A stretch of DNA of 64,000 nucleotides from Cryptomeria japonica (GCF_030272615.1 NC_081415.1:510444873-510508872), one strand, 5' to 3'. Positions 23,768 through 39,479 are shown, numbered from the stretch's first letter. Made by a program: numbers and translations. Notes: generated by a model not told the origin, from the letters alone.

Positions 23768-25409
23768 CCATATGATTCTTTTGACATCATTGTATCATGA
23801 CACATTTGATTATATATGAGAGATGAATCACCATTTTTGCGGTAGCTATATGCATGTGTACCTTATGTGATGAGATGTTCTTATGTGATACATGTTTTAT
23901 GATATGGATGCTTATATGATGCAATGTAATATATTTTTGTTCTTTTATGTTGTATATGCGATGCATGATGCAAATGTGAATGTATGTAATGCAAATGAAT
24001 ATGATAATGCAAATGATTATTTACATAATGAAAATGTGAGATGTGCTAACATGTGTTGCATGCAGGATGTGATGCAATTGTGATATCTATATGTATGTAT
24101 GAAATGCTTATATGTGGTGATGTAGGTGTAACTATATGAAATGCAAATGTTTTTGGTGTGTCATTATACTCAGTCATGTGATAGCGGGCTACGCGGACTC
24201 GAGAAGGATGATGGAAGTCAATCAAGAAAGGGGGATGGAAGACAGAAGATATGAAAGTGAAAGAGCTTCTTGTGCATTATCATCATTGAGCTTTATTATG
24301 GCAAGATAGGTTATGACAATCGAGGCATATGTTCGACCTAGAAAGTCATTGTACCCGTTTGCATAGAGATAAGACAGTAACAAACAAGGAATGCCCCAGT
24401 TCATACTAGACTCACAGTGTCCTCATATCCTTGGACAAGTCATAGCATTACTAAAAGACAATCGACAGACAGCAAATACAAATAGGTGACGATACCCCAT
24501 CCTCACCTTTCTAGTCAAAGACATCCTGGAGATAGAATCTCTAGTCAAAGACATCCTGGAAAAGCTAAAAGACATGTCACCAAAAAGATAAAATCAAAAG
24601 AAAACCAAGACTCGACACCAACATCCACTGTAGTCCTCAAGTTTAGTGTCCCTTGTCACTTGTATAAGTCTTATTTGATTATGGTCACAATGTTTACTTT
24701 CACAAAAAGGATAGATGGCACTGAACCATATGTTGTCTGAGTCTGTTGAAAGATTTGATTTGTTGAAGCCCATTGTTGCTACTGTGTCTCATCTGAAACT
24801 GACTGAATCCATAAAACTGATACTTTATTGCGGAGAAGATGAAACTTTATTGCGGATCTGTGATGCAAATGTTGCTTTATTGCGGATTGTGCGCAGATAG
24901 ACTGAAGAAAGCTGGAAGAAACTATACTCCTCAAAACATGTGATGTTCTCAGTTCCACACCCATCACTAGACGTAGGAATTGGCCGTAGTAACAGATAGG
25001 ATCTAATTTATTATGGATAGAAAGGGATGTTTATTATGAATGGCTAACCAATCTTGGGTAGATCAATAACAAGCCATGATGGGACTGGGCAAGTTTATTA
25101 TGAATGAATAAGTTGTGAGTGTGTGCAATGTGAAAGGATGAAGAGAATCCTAAAGGAGGGAGGAGCAAAGTCTCTACGCATGGCGCTGGGAACCCAGTTT
25201 TCACCATGGTACTTGCCCAGGGCGCCACCGAAGTGGTTTTCACCGTTGGACGAAATTATTTCTCTTTACTTTTTTCGATTTTTCAATTTTTTTTTGTGTC
25301 ACAAGGCGCCTGTTTGTCAGGTTGTCACCAAGTAACGATTTTTTTTGTTTTATAATTTTTTTTGTATTTTTGATTTTTTTGTATTTTTGAATTAGGATAT
25401 TCCAACGAG
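23768..25409. other. Internal spacer between PMD gene and integrase
   Basis: AT-rich, no coding similarity recognised. It has several ATGCAAATG octamer-like motifs (23950-24150), a tandem pair of CTAGTCAAAGACATCCTGGA (about 24511-24560), three copies of CTTTATTGCGGA (24823-24890) and T-rich runs (25245-25400). The convergent PMD and pol transcripts would both end in or near this spacer. Confidence 0.6.
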
Positions 25410-28400
25410 CTATGTGTAGAACCTGCGAAGGTGCATGCTATTGATAGGATCCTCCAAAGATTCACCTTCTGTAGTTGAAAGCTGATATGCCCCAGATCCA
25501 TATACCGTTGTGATGATGTAAGGACCAAGCCAGTTTGGTTCGAACTTGCCCTTCTTATCTCTGTCTTGCTGATTCTTGGGGTTCTCTCTGAGGACTAAGT
25601 CACCTACCTCAAATATGCGAGGCTTGACTTTGTGATTGTAGCTGCGACTCATTCTTTGTTGGTAAGCCTTGAGATGATTGAAAGCAGTGTGTCTTCGTTC
25701 CTCCAGCAGTTCTAGTTCTTGTAAGCGAGAGACCCTGTAATCTTCATCGTTGATTATGTTTCTCAAAGAGACCCGTAAAGAAGGTAACTCGACCTCAATA
25801 GGCAAGATGGCTTCAGCGCCGTAGACAAGTGAGTAGGGTGTAGCTCCTGTAGGTGTGCGGACACTTGTACGATAGGCCCAAAGTGCAGGATTGAGTTGGA
25901 TATGCCAGTTACGACCAGCGTCGTCGACTGTCTTTTTAAAGATTTTGAGAATTATTTTATTAGACGCCTCAGCTTGGCCATTACCTTGGGGGTAATATGG
26001 TGTGGAGAAACGATGGGAGATATGGAAGCGGTCACAGAGTTCACAAACATCCTGATTTTTGAAAGAACGCCCGTTATCAGTAATAATGGAAGTAGGAATC
26101 CCGTATCGGCAAATGATGTAGTTCAAAATGAAGGTAGCAATTTGTTTCCCTGTAACTTGTGTGAGAGGCACGGCTTCAATCCACTTTGTGAAATACTCTG
26201 TGGTTGTGATAATGAATTTATGTCCATTGGAAGAAGGAGGGTGAATCTTGCCTATGAGATCGAGTCCCCACTAACAAAAGGGCCAAGAAGATGCAAGTGG
26301 TTGTAGTTCTTGTGCTGGTGCATGTATGAGGTCTCCATGAATTTGACACGACTTACATTTCTTGACAAACTGATATGCATCTTTTTCCATAGTAGGCCAG
26401 TAATATCCAGTCCTGATGAGTTTCTTGGCCAAAGTAGGACCACTAGTATGCGGGCCACATATCCCTTCATGCACTTCTCGTAACGCAATCTGAGCTTCGT
26501 CACTCTCTAAACATCTAAGAAGGGTTCCATCTAGACCTCGTCGGTATAGGATATCAGCTAAAATGACGTATCGAGAGGATTGTCGAATGAAAGTGCGGCG
26601 TTGATTGTTCGATAGATCGGAAGGTAAGATATTGTCACGAAGGTATGTGAATATGGAACCATATAACTGGGATTCAGGACCAACAACACATATCATTTCT
26701 GTAGAAGTGATCTCATATGAAGGAATCAGCAGATTATCTACCAGGAACTCATAGCAGGTCTCACTTTGTGGTAGATCAATGAGCAAAGCCATTGTAGCCA
26801 TGGCATTTGCAGCACGATTCTGTTCTCTTGGTATCTACTCAAACTCTATCTTTGCGAAGTGTTGTTTCAGATCATCTACCAGTTGTTTGTAAGGCATTAG
26901 TTTTTCATCTTTTGTTTGGTAATCATCAGTTGCTTGACGGATGACAAGTTGAGAATCCCCAAAAACCTGAAGTTCCTGGATCTTCCATTGAACTGCAATT
27001 CTTAATCCAGTTGTTAATGCCTCATATTCCGCTATATTGTTGGTGCAAGGAAATGATAAGCGGTATGATTTTGGTATAGAATCGCCTTGAGGAGTTATAA
27101 AGAGTATACCCGCTCCTGCCCCATACTGTGTATATGAGCCGTCAAAATATAGTTGTCATGGCTTCACATGTGATATTGTTAAAATTGCTTCATCTGGAAA
27201 TTCTGACTGTAGAGGAACATCATCTATCATGGGAGCATCTGCCAATTGATCTGCAATTGCTTGTCCTTTTATTGCTTTTCTGTCTACGTACTCGATGTCA
27301 AATTCACTCAAAATCATTACCCACTTGGCCAGCCGCCCAGTAAGTGTAGCTTTGTTGAGAAGATATTTTAGTGGATCGATTCTGGCAATCAACTTAGTCT
27401 TGTGAGTGAGCATATAATGTCGTAACTTCTGTGAAGCAAAGACCACAGCGAGACATGCACGCTCGATTGGTGTGTAGTTTAGCTCATATCCCACCAATGT
27501 GCGACTGATATAATAGACTGCCTTTTCCTTGCCGTCAAGTATTTGTTGTGCTAGGAGTGCCCCCAGTGCCGTTGGAGTAGCTGATATGTAAAGTAGCAAC
27601 GGTTGATCTGGAATGGGTGGCATTAAGACTGGTGGGTTCAAAAGATAGTCTTTGAGCGCCTGAAAAGCCTGTTGACAGTTCTCATCCCATTTGAACTTGA
27701 TGCTTTTGTGTAGCAGGTGCTGGAAAGGATTACACTTATCTGCAAGTTGTGCTATGAATCTTCGTATGGATTGGAGTCTCCCTTGTAAAGACCGAAGTTG
27801 ACTGATATTCTTGGGTGGCGGCATGTCTAAGATAGCCTTGACCTTTGCTAGATCGGCTTCGATTCCTCTTTTAGACACAATGAATCCTAGGAGCCTCCCG
27901 GAGGTTACTCCAAAGACACATTTCTTTGGATTTAGTCTCACCTTGTATCTTTCCAGCCGATCAAAGACAACTGAAAGTATGTCCAAGTGTGTATCTCTGT
28001 CTATTGACTTTCCCAAAAGATCGTCAACATAATCTTCCACGGTTATGTGCATGAGATCATGAAAGATAGTAGTCATCGCTCTTTGATACGTGGCGCCTGC
28101 ATTTTGCTCAAAGGGCATGACGTTCCAACAGAAAGTTCCCCATGGACAAGTGAATGATGTTTTATGTTGATCTTCAGGTGCAATCCTGATTTGATTATAT
28201 CCAGAAAATCCGTCCATTAAGGATAACATTTCATGACCTGCTGTGAGATCAACGATCAAGTCTATGTTTGGTAATGGGAAATCGTCCTTTGGACAAGCCT
28301 TGTTGATATCTCTGAAGTCTGTACATATTCAGATACTGCGATCTGGTTTGCTAACAGGTACTAGATTGGAGATCCATTTGGAATAATCAATTGGGCGTAT

Positions 28401-30490
28401 GAATCCGACATCCAGTAATTTCTCCAGCTCTGCTTTGACTAGTAATGCCACTTGTGGGTGCATTTTCCTTAATTTCTGTTTTACTGGCTTTGCCCCCGGT
28501 TTGACTGTCAAATGATGCATTACCAAATCCGGATCCAGTCCAGGCATATCAGCGTATGACCATGCAAAATTGACTTGTCGTTCCTTGAAGAATCTTATGA
28601 ATTTTGCCCTTTCGGCCTCTGTCAATGATTGCGCCAAGAATATGTTGTGTGGAACCTCTTCTGTACCAATGTTTGTTTTTATAGTCTCTTCTACCAACAT
28701 GGATGATTTTTCCTCATATGATGCTGGGAGAATGTCGAGCCTTCCATCTTCGGGTGCCTCAGAGAGGTTTTCGCCCTCAGATACGTCCTTTCTTTTTACT
28801 TTTTTGGGGTCAGACAGCGCCACAGTGTGGTTTTCGCCATAAGACCCTTGTTTTGTTTTTATTTTCACATTTTTGCGACTAGAAGGCTCGACACCCTCAC
28901 CGAAGTATGCCATGTTGTTGAGTTCTATGGTGTATCCTGCTTTGTGGTCTCCAGGGGGAAGATCATCTCGAATGCCAAGATAGTCGACAATAGCTTCGTC
29001 ATTTTGAAATGTATCAAATTGTGTTGGTCCTTCATGATCCCAGTCAATGAGTTGGGGGTGAACAAGGGGAAGGTCATTAGTGTTTTCAGAGTTTGCTGGA
29101 CTAATAGTGAAGATGTGGTTATATTCAGGTATGTCAAGGCAATCGTCGAGGTCATCGATGGCACTCTCCTCATCAGTTTCGATCGTGAGCGAATCCAAAT
29201 TGTCATCACTAGTAGCGCCTTCTGGGACAGGTGTCCTCATCCTATGTGATTTCAACCTAGGACCTTGAAACAAAGACTGTGCGGGATCCTTATGGGTTGG
29301 TTCTTGACCAACTCTGAACTTTTTGTAAAATTCCTCCTCCTCTGTAGGTTCATCTGGCTCTCTGAATGTCTCGGTGAGCTCATAGTCACTGGAGGATTTG
29401 TCTGAACCCCACTCCCACTCATTAGAATCTGTGGAAAGATAATCCTCTTGTTGAACTTCGGCAACTTTGATTCGCCATGCCTCTTTTGTTCTTTTATTGT
29501 GAATCTTGGAATTCAGAAAACCGAGTCCCTTGGAGCGTTCCCTTCTTGCAGTTAGCTCAGGTTGTAAGGGCTCCATGACACCTTCTTTGCGTAACCCGAG
29601 AGGGCTTTTTCCATCATACCCGAATTTTTGTAGAATTTTAAATCCTTTGCCATAGTTCTCACAGGGTATAATAGTCTGATCATGTGTGTCCTCTTCACTA
29701 TCTTTATAAAGCATTTTGTATAAATTTTCCTCTTCTAGTTCGCCCCATCTTTGAAAGGTGGTAGGATCCCATTTGAGTATCATGATGGAGATTTGCTTGT
29801 TAGGATGTGGCCTCCCATATTCTTTTGGGGAGCTCAGGACTTGTCGTAAAAACATTGTCTGATTCAAAGTGTATTCTCCCATGCCTTTGTCTTGAAACTT
29901 GCTTCTAAGTTCACCTTGTTTGGATGTCGAGGGTTTTAATGACTCAGGATCAATGTATGCTGAAGAAGGAGTAGCCTCACGATTACTGGGAATGATAGTC
30001 TCAGTATGTGATCTCAAGTTATTGCAATATATGAATGGATTTGGATCACCATTGACTGTTACCTCGACTCCATTATGAGGAAACTTAATGCATTGATGGT
30101 ATGTTGATGGGACTGCCCTCATTTCATGAATCCAAGGACGTCCTAGCAATATGTTATACGTGAGATCTAGATCTAGGACTTGACAAACCACATCCTTTGT
30201 GACTGGCCCTATTCTTAGCGGTAAGGTGACTGTGCCCTTGGACGAGCGCTCTTCATCATCATAAGCCTTGATGGTGATTTGGTTTGTAAAATTCACAGCT
30301 TTGTCAGAATATCCCAATTGTCTAATAGTGCTCAAAGTACAAATGTTTAGACCTGCTCCTCCATCTATCAGGACTCGTTTTATTCTATGTTTGTGTATAA
30401 AGGCTTCAACGTGTAAAGGTGCATTATGTGGCTGACTTATGGAGGCGTCATCGGCTTCTGTGAACGTAAGGGAATGTGGAATGGATAGGT
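25410..30490 (-). pseudogene. Tat-lineage pol polyprotein, one frame with four stops
   Basis: All parts lie in the same reading frame; only four stops break it (28329-28331, 27156-27158, 26835-26837, 26271-26273), with no frameshift. Order: protease with DGGAGLNI near 30363 and NILLGRPWIHEM; an acidic linker with a G-patch-like segment; RT (YVDD near 28030); RNase H (ATPTALGALLAQ); a second RNase H starting YFDGSYTQYGAGAGI, the Tat-lineage marker; integrase with an HHCC zinc finger (HEGICGPHTSG, CKSCQIHG), IITDNGRSF and GQAEASNK keeping the later D and E of the DDE triad; and a C-terminal FEVGDLVL segment. TGA at 28329 and the other stops fit C-to-T decay at CGA, TGG or CAG codons. Gag is missing: the frame is open at 30490 where it meets LTR sequence. 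This copy cannot make full pol unless stops are read through. Confidence 0.9.
29517..29651 (-). other. G-patch-like domain between protease and RT
   Basis: In the 668-codon first segment of pol (counted from 30335), residues about 229-273 read GKGFKILQKFGYDGKSPLG, then LRKEGVMEPL, ending KGLGF. The spaced glycines and the hydrophobic L..FGY..K..LG..G pattern fit the G-patch family of RNA-binding modules, also known next to the protease of some retroviruses. Identification is by eye. Confidence 0.6.

Positions 30491-32273
<1,783 letters not shown>

Positions 32274-32350
<77 letters not shown>
32274..32350. repeat. (TA)n microsatellite at the broken LTR end
   Basis: A TA run with one C replaces the terminal bases of the LTR. 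It may mark a repair or slippage event at the element boundary. Confidence 0.95.
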
Positions 32351-32355
<5 letters not shown>

Positions 32356-34584
32356 TCTCAAAGGGTTTCTATTATTGTTGTTATCTTAAATTTGGAAATG
32401 AAAATTGAAAAAGGAAAAATTTAAGAGGAGTGCATTGTAGAAATAGAGAAGGCTAGAGGAAGAGTGAATATTTGTGCAATTGAGTCTTTCTATTGCAGGT
32501 GCAAAAAATTTACAAAGGTAGGCCTCTCTCCATTGTTTAAAAAGTATGTTGTAAAATTTTTGTTCTACTGTAATGTAATCCTAGTTACTTCTGGGAAGGA
32601 GAAGTGTGCTCTCCCCGAGAGGTGATAATTACCTCTTACGTGGGGTTGATGAAGTAAATATCCTTATGAGTAAATTCAAGGTTAGAGTAACCCTATGGAT
32701 TTAGTGGTAGAATAGTTGTTGTATTTGAAATTACATGTTGGGAGGACTTTAGCAATCTAATTGGGATCATATTAAGGTTTATGAAAAAAATTGTAAAGAA
32801 GGGACTTTTTGTTACATATGAAATTATTGGTTCTTGTCAATAATATCGGGCCCTTAGGTAGATTTTCTTTGCATCCCCTTTTTGAGTTTTTTACACAAAT
32901 ATTTCATGTATACCCCTGAGAAATTTTTCTATGTTCAAAAGTATGCATGCATGTGTGGTGGTTGATAATTAATTCACACCTTTTGTTGTATGTACATGGG
33001 TAGTGGTGAAAATTAATGAATAAAATCTTATTCTAAACTTGGTTACAATAGGTGGAGTTATCTTATATCCATATAAATATAATCAAGATGTCATATAATT
33101 ATACTCTCCTAGGACTAGTGGTTGCATATAAACCAAGCTCACGAACAAGTAACTTATTATCTAGAATATGAAGGGACATACATAAAGAAATACTCAATAG
33201 TACTAGTACATGTTTTATTTCTAGCAAATGCCTATAATAAACTCTTGAAATGTGTAGATCATAACATCCTTTGTGTACATGTTATTTGAGAATACTTGTC
33301 TAAACAAAATAAAATGGGTAGGTAATAACATATATCACTTGAGTGCTAATAGTGAGAAAAAATTAATCCTATGATGAATTCAAATACTTATTTAGATGTA
33401 GTGTGCTCTTTAATTTTATAAATTTGGTGCAATGACAAGCATCTATTTGAATGCTTCATATAATTTGCAATATTAATGATATCCTAAGGATATGTATGAT
33501 ATAATATTCTTTAAGAGAATAATTGTCCTCTTTCTACTCCCCCACACTTCTCTCAATATTGATTGTGATACTAAGAAGTCAACTTCTATATCTATCTTAA
33601 TTCTAGCTTTTAGAAGGTACATCATAATGCACATAAAGTATTTTATTACATGTTTTGTAATTTAGATTGGTTGTTTTGTTTATGATACCAGATAGAGTGA
33701 TCGATTAGCCTATGTGCATGGTCTTATAGCACACAAACAATGAATAATGTCCATAGGAAATGACTTCTAATTGATCACATATGTATAAAGACTATACATT
33801 ATAAATTAAATAAAATTAATTATCATTACCTTCATTTACTTACTCACAATTAATGCAACTCATGCAATCATTTCATGTATTGCATGGACTATGTATTTAC
33901 ATGATCTTTCATAGATGTAATATTTTAAATAAAATATCTATTCTTATAGCTACAGGGAAGGATTGGAATTCTTGGCCTAATAAGGTCATACAAGGGAGAA
34001 ACTAAAGATATCTCATTCATTTATTTTTACAAACAATAAGACTATAGAAGTTGGCATGTGTAGTCCTAAACTTATACTTGTCCATTTATAAACCCATAAT
34101 AATCATTTTTGGTCATATGGAAATCCTACATTATCTAATATGATAAGATAATATCTAATTTAATGTTGGTTTTTCTTATTTTTGACTCACACGAAAGTAA
34201 AAGTTCATAATTGTATGACACCTTTTTAAGAAAAAATATACTTTTCAACTTGCACCACCTAAAATTGATATTTATGCTTTTAATTTTAAATTGATATAAA
34301 ATATTGAAATGTAGAAATTTTAATGTAAATGTTTATAATAAATTTTAGGAAATATTTTGATATATTATTTACAAATGTAGGAGAATCAGTTTAACAAATT
34401 TTAAAAAATAAAAAATGAGGCTGATAGAATGCCAAAAAATGTATATCAACTTTAAATTTTTGTGCATAGATAACTTGAAAATTATTTGTGTGGATGAATT
34501 TCTTTATTTTTTATGAATACTTTTTTATTAAAAACTTTTAAGTCAAATTTACTCAAAATGTCATATTTTGATGTGATGTCAACT
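32351..34584. other. AT-rich DNA, nothing recognised
   Basis: No protein similarity seen. A TTGCAG acceptor-like and an AAAGGTAGGC donor-like sequence bracket a very short segment near 32500-32517, but without a frame or partners I do not call an exon. Confidence 0.5.
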
Positions 34585-37500
34585 TGTAACGCCCCACCAA
34601 GGAACCTTAGAAGTTAAGAGAAAAATTAACAAGAAATGTATGGAATTTTATTTTTTTCAAGTAACTAAGTGTCTTCATGCATTACATATACAAGTATAAT
34701 GCTCAAACTCAAGGTAAGGTCAACTATATGTTAACCAGCTATGCACATGCAAAAGTTTAAACTCTTGGAACTTCATCTGAGATAACTCAAGTCACCTCTA
34801 AGGGTAACTTGATGTCACAACCTTAGCAACACATCCAAGACAAGATCAATATCTCATGACCCACTAGGAGATGACTTAGTCAAGCTTCAACACTAAACCA
34901 AGCATATCTATGTTCATTTTTAAAACACCAATGGAAATGTTTTCACGATAACATCATGATACATCAAGAATAGAGAAGCATAAGAGATTGTACTTTGTGC
35001 TCAATTCTAACATTGGTGCACAAAAAAAATACAAATACATATCCAATGATAACGATTACATCAATCTCCAATTGGAGTGTTCAATGCATACATGATCAAT
35101 GGGACAACACTTGTCTCAATATACAAAAAATTACATCATACAAGAAAGAGAAGAGAATGAGAAAAATCCAATGTTGAGGGAGGTAAGTTCCATCAATCTA
35201 GTCACAAATCAAGTCCTCTGATCCCCAATGAAGGTTGGCAACACCAACTGACCATGTGGTACTCTCAAGTCCACACCACTGTGCTCGTAGAGATCGCCAA
35301 ACAACCCAAATAGTCATACAAGTATACAAGGGAGAGAAATGGGTTTACACAAGAGCCAAACATGAAGAAAAATCTCAACATGAACATATCAACCCCACAA
35401 GAGTCATAAAATGACAACAAGATGCAAATACCAATAATGCATCACTCAATCAAAGAGGAACAATCAAGTAAGAGAGAGGGTGCCTGAGCACCAATAAGTA
35501 AAATACCAAAAGGATGAGGAAGCATCCTTAATCAAAAACAATAAGGATAAGGAGGCACCCACAAGAGAAACACCAAATTTTCCAGATGACATATATCACA
35601 ATGAGATAACCAACAGATCAAGCGACAATAAATCCATAGTGTGATACTCAACTATTAGGACCAGGATACTGTAGTGCTAGTATAGGGAGTTTCATCATGT
35701 GTACTCATAAGGACTCACCACATGAAACCAAACATTCTCATATAGATGAGAATGATGATCATGCAAGATCCAGTGCCACATTTGGGCATACCACTCCGGG
35801 TAAGATCTAGTACCTACATGTGTGGGCATGACTACTCTATACATCCTTGGCCTCATACTAGTGCTCAAGGCATGTTCGAGGAACGAAATATATTAATTAC
35901 TGTTTAATCCTATCCCAAGTTTATTTAAAGTTTTCACTCGATTAAGTAACTCCCCACACTATGATTGACAACATGCCACTTTGGGTCAGGGATATTTTGG
36001 GAGCCACTCCCTAAACCAATTTAATACCTATACCTAATCTCATCTCATTCAATCAAATGAGGAATCAAAATGAAATAAATTACCATAATTCACTCGCCAT
36101 AATCTCAATTACATCAATTATCTCTTTTACACAATGCCATATTAACCATATACAAGGGATACTCAATTGGTCATGCTACCAAGAGAATGGATCCACTTGA
36201 TCCTACAACGATATACAATCATATTAGAAGATACGAGGCATCTATAAGCACTCAAACATTCATAACAATTGCTCATATCAAGAGCTATCAATGCATTCCA
36301 CTAGGAAGGCACAAGTCAAGTATCAATATCCATTTCAATGTAGTTCAAACATAATATAACACCCACACTTAAGGCTCATAAATAAATGAGAATGATATAA
36401 ATATACATATACTAATCATAATAATGACATCTCAAAAGATCATATACACCATGCTAACCAATTTCATTACTCAAGGAGCAACCTAAATGTCTCCAAATCA
36501 TGAATTTGATCTTGGATTGATTCCAAACCACAAGAACAAGTGTAATAATCTAGCCACAAGAACAAGTGTAATAATCTACAAAATCTTACCTAGACAATAT
36601 AATTCATCTCACTCTAGGCTAATCATACTCTAGAATCAAGAGAAATTGAAGAAACAACTCAAATAGGACAATGAAGAAGAATAAAACCTAAAAACATCTC
36701 ATTGTTAGGAAATTGCGCGATTCTAAGTGCAATCTTGTGAATCCACGATACTATCATCAATTCCATAAATCTGGGTGCAGATGTGTGATTTTGCTCTAGA
36801 AAACTATCTAGGGCATCAAGTTTAACAAAAACAAAGCATGGGATACCAAATTGGTGACCAAGCCATTTGAGAACTACATCATGACACCCCCCCCCCCCCC
36901 AACCCTAAAAAAAAAAACATAAAATGATATCAAACTACCATTACAACCATCCCAAAATATTTGGACAACAATTTCCCATATAATCTCAAGTATTTAACCA
37001 ATGTAACATAAAAATCATGGAATCAATCAAACAAAGAAATTCAAATAGAAAGCATGCTTAAATTTTTATGTCAAACCATTTGCAACTTACTCAAATTAAT
37101 TTAACTAACAATCAAGGGAAAAATTAAAGATCCTACCTTAACCTTGATGTAAACTTCAAAATTGAAATGAAAACCACATACACCAAAAGAAGCCAAATCC
37201 TTTGAGCAGCCTAAAGCATTCACCAACACCATTTTTTCAAGCCAATGCCCACAAAAATCCCTACATCCAATTTCCCCCAATCAACAAACCGAGCTTGACA
37301 TGAAGGGTTTTGAGAGAGAACAAAAGGAAGACAAATTACTCAGTTTTGAGAAAATGAGCTCAACTCCAAAATATAAAATGACTTTGAGGGAGGAATATAA
37401 TAATAATAATAAAAGACCAACTTAAAATCTAATTATGAAATAAACTCCCAAAAGATCCCCAATAATAAATCACTCAATCCCCATTAAATCAAACACAAAT

Positions 37501-38648
37501 AAGACATGTTCCACATTTGAATATTAAATTACTTCAACAATATCAAATTATCATTGATCCATGCAATAAATGATGACATATCTCAATTGACTCAATATGC
37601 ATAAACAATCATTACAGGCGGACTCAACATGACGAATGGGTTTTCTGAAAGCTGCCAACTACGGTACTCGGTGCTCAAAATAATAAAATAATTAAAAAAG
37701 TAAAATCAAGGGAATTGCCCTAATCAAGGGATGAGAGGTTTTGACTCGGGGTATTTCGCCAGTGTCCTTTCTCCTATTAACCACCATCAGGGTTATGGGA
37801 ACTCTCAGACCTATGGAGCAAGGTGGAGTCAATGCCTTGTACCTATAGTCACTAAATTATTCACATGTCATGTATACCTGCTCATGCATTTATAAATAAA
37901 AACCAAATTGACGCAAATCGTTGAAGAGGATTTTAACAATATATGCATTCTCATATAATTGAGTGATACAATATCATCCCTTTCACATCTAATTATCAAT
38001 TAAACTTCATAATAATAATTTTATCTAATTAACACAACATTAAATAACATCATCAATATTATTCCTCTACATCTACAAGCACATATATTCCCTAAATGGG
38101 GTGAACATTATAACATTGCTAGTAACATGACATCTCATCAAATCAAAATAACATGGAATATGATTTATTAATTTTAATCAGCTAATCTAGTTAACATCAT
38201 TTATCTCATTCTAATCAAATTGGTTTTTATGTCAGCATCTCACATAGGATAATACCAAATCATGACATTCGTCTATCTCCATAATCAAAGGTACAGTGGG
38301 AATATATTACAGGACAACCCAATGAGTCAATTATTTAAATTAGTCATGCAATGGTTCTCATAACCAAGTACAAGGAAGAAAGCATGCATTTTAATGCAAC
38401 ACCATAATTAAGGTCACCATGAGGTGATCTAACACATCACTGGTCTAGAAAGATCATGAAAAATACATCCAAATCGATCATAAGATAAACACTTGAAATT
38501 ACATACAACAATAATGAAGAGTCCAAAGCAAGATCGAACACCACAAAATGATCCGCATCCAAACTACAAGAGATACAATCCATGACACAAAGCCAAGTCC
38601 ATGTAAAGAAGTGCACAATGCAGAAAAGTAGACGAGAGGGACATTACA
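34585..38648 (-). mobile_element. Solo LTR, 4064 bp, with perfect target duplication
   Basis: It begins TGTAACGCCCC and ends GGGACATTACA, flanked by CAACT at 34580-34584 and 38649-38653. Its first 30 bases (TGTAACGCCCCACCAAGGAA) match the reverse complement of the end of the 5517-9299 LTR (TGTAATGCCCTGCCAGGAAC), so I place it on the minus strand in a related family. There is no internal retroelement region. A run of 12-14 C's followed by A's (about 36889-36917) and a 24-bp tandem pair (about 36528-36575) are inside. No coding sequence seen. Confidence 0.83.
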
Positions 38649-38653
38649 CAACT

Positions 38654-39479
38654 TTTATCTATTTTTTATAATTAAAAATAAAAATATATACCATTTTAGA
38701 GAGGATTTCATCTATTACAATCCATATTTTTCAAATATTTTTATTATAATAAAACAATTAAATATATGAAGAAATAAAATATTCCAGACTATGAAATTTA
38801 TTAATAGATTTTTCAATTTTTTATGAATATACCCTTGGAGAAATCAAGAGCTAAAGTTGATTTTTTTTGTTGAATTTACTTTAAACCAAGTGTTGGCCTA
38901 CCACCTGTATGATTTTGGGTGAAAGTGTTTCAACAATGAATCTTTTTCTTGAAAATTTTTCAAACGAAATATTCCAATATAAATTCAAACTAGTTTTAAA
39001 TTTAATATTTTTGGGGAAAAGGGCTTTTCTTGAAACTAGACAAAATAGTCTCACCTAAACTACTTTGTTGGTCCAAAGTGCGATAATTTAAATTTTTACC
39101 AACACTAATTGAAAATATTCATATTATGAACCATTACTATGTGAAAAAGATTGCATAAATCATATTAACAAGAGATTATTTCTATAGCCCCACTAGAGTT
39201 AAAATCTAGTAATATTTTGCAATATAGAGTGTGACTCAATTAGTCCAAAATTGAATATAGTAAGGTTCATGAATAGAGAGTTGGGGTTTGTATAATCCCT
39301 CTCACCTTTATGACTAGTAACAAAAACATTATTATCCCATCTGTTCTAACTACTATGCCAACTTAATCATGAATTATACGAAATTGAATATTCATTACCA
39401 TGTCAATTGTAACATTATCTTAAATGTTATTGCCTACCTATTAATGTCCAAAAATTCCTCTCAGAGGAAAGCAAATTCA
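38654..39479. other. AT-rich DNA, nothing recognised
   Basis: No frame, repeat or motif of note; it separates the solo LTR from the decayed coding-like stretch. Confidence 0.5.

Noticed and set aside
32490-32520. Micro-exon between TTGCAG and GTAGGC
   Set aside because: 17 bp with no flanking coding sequence; chance splice-like motifs are common.
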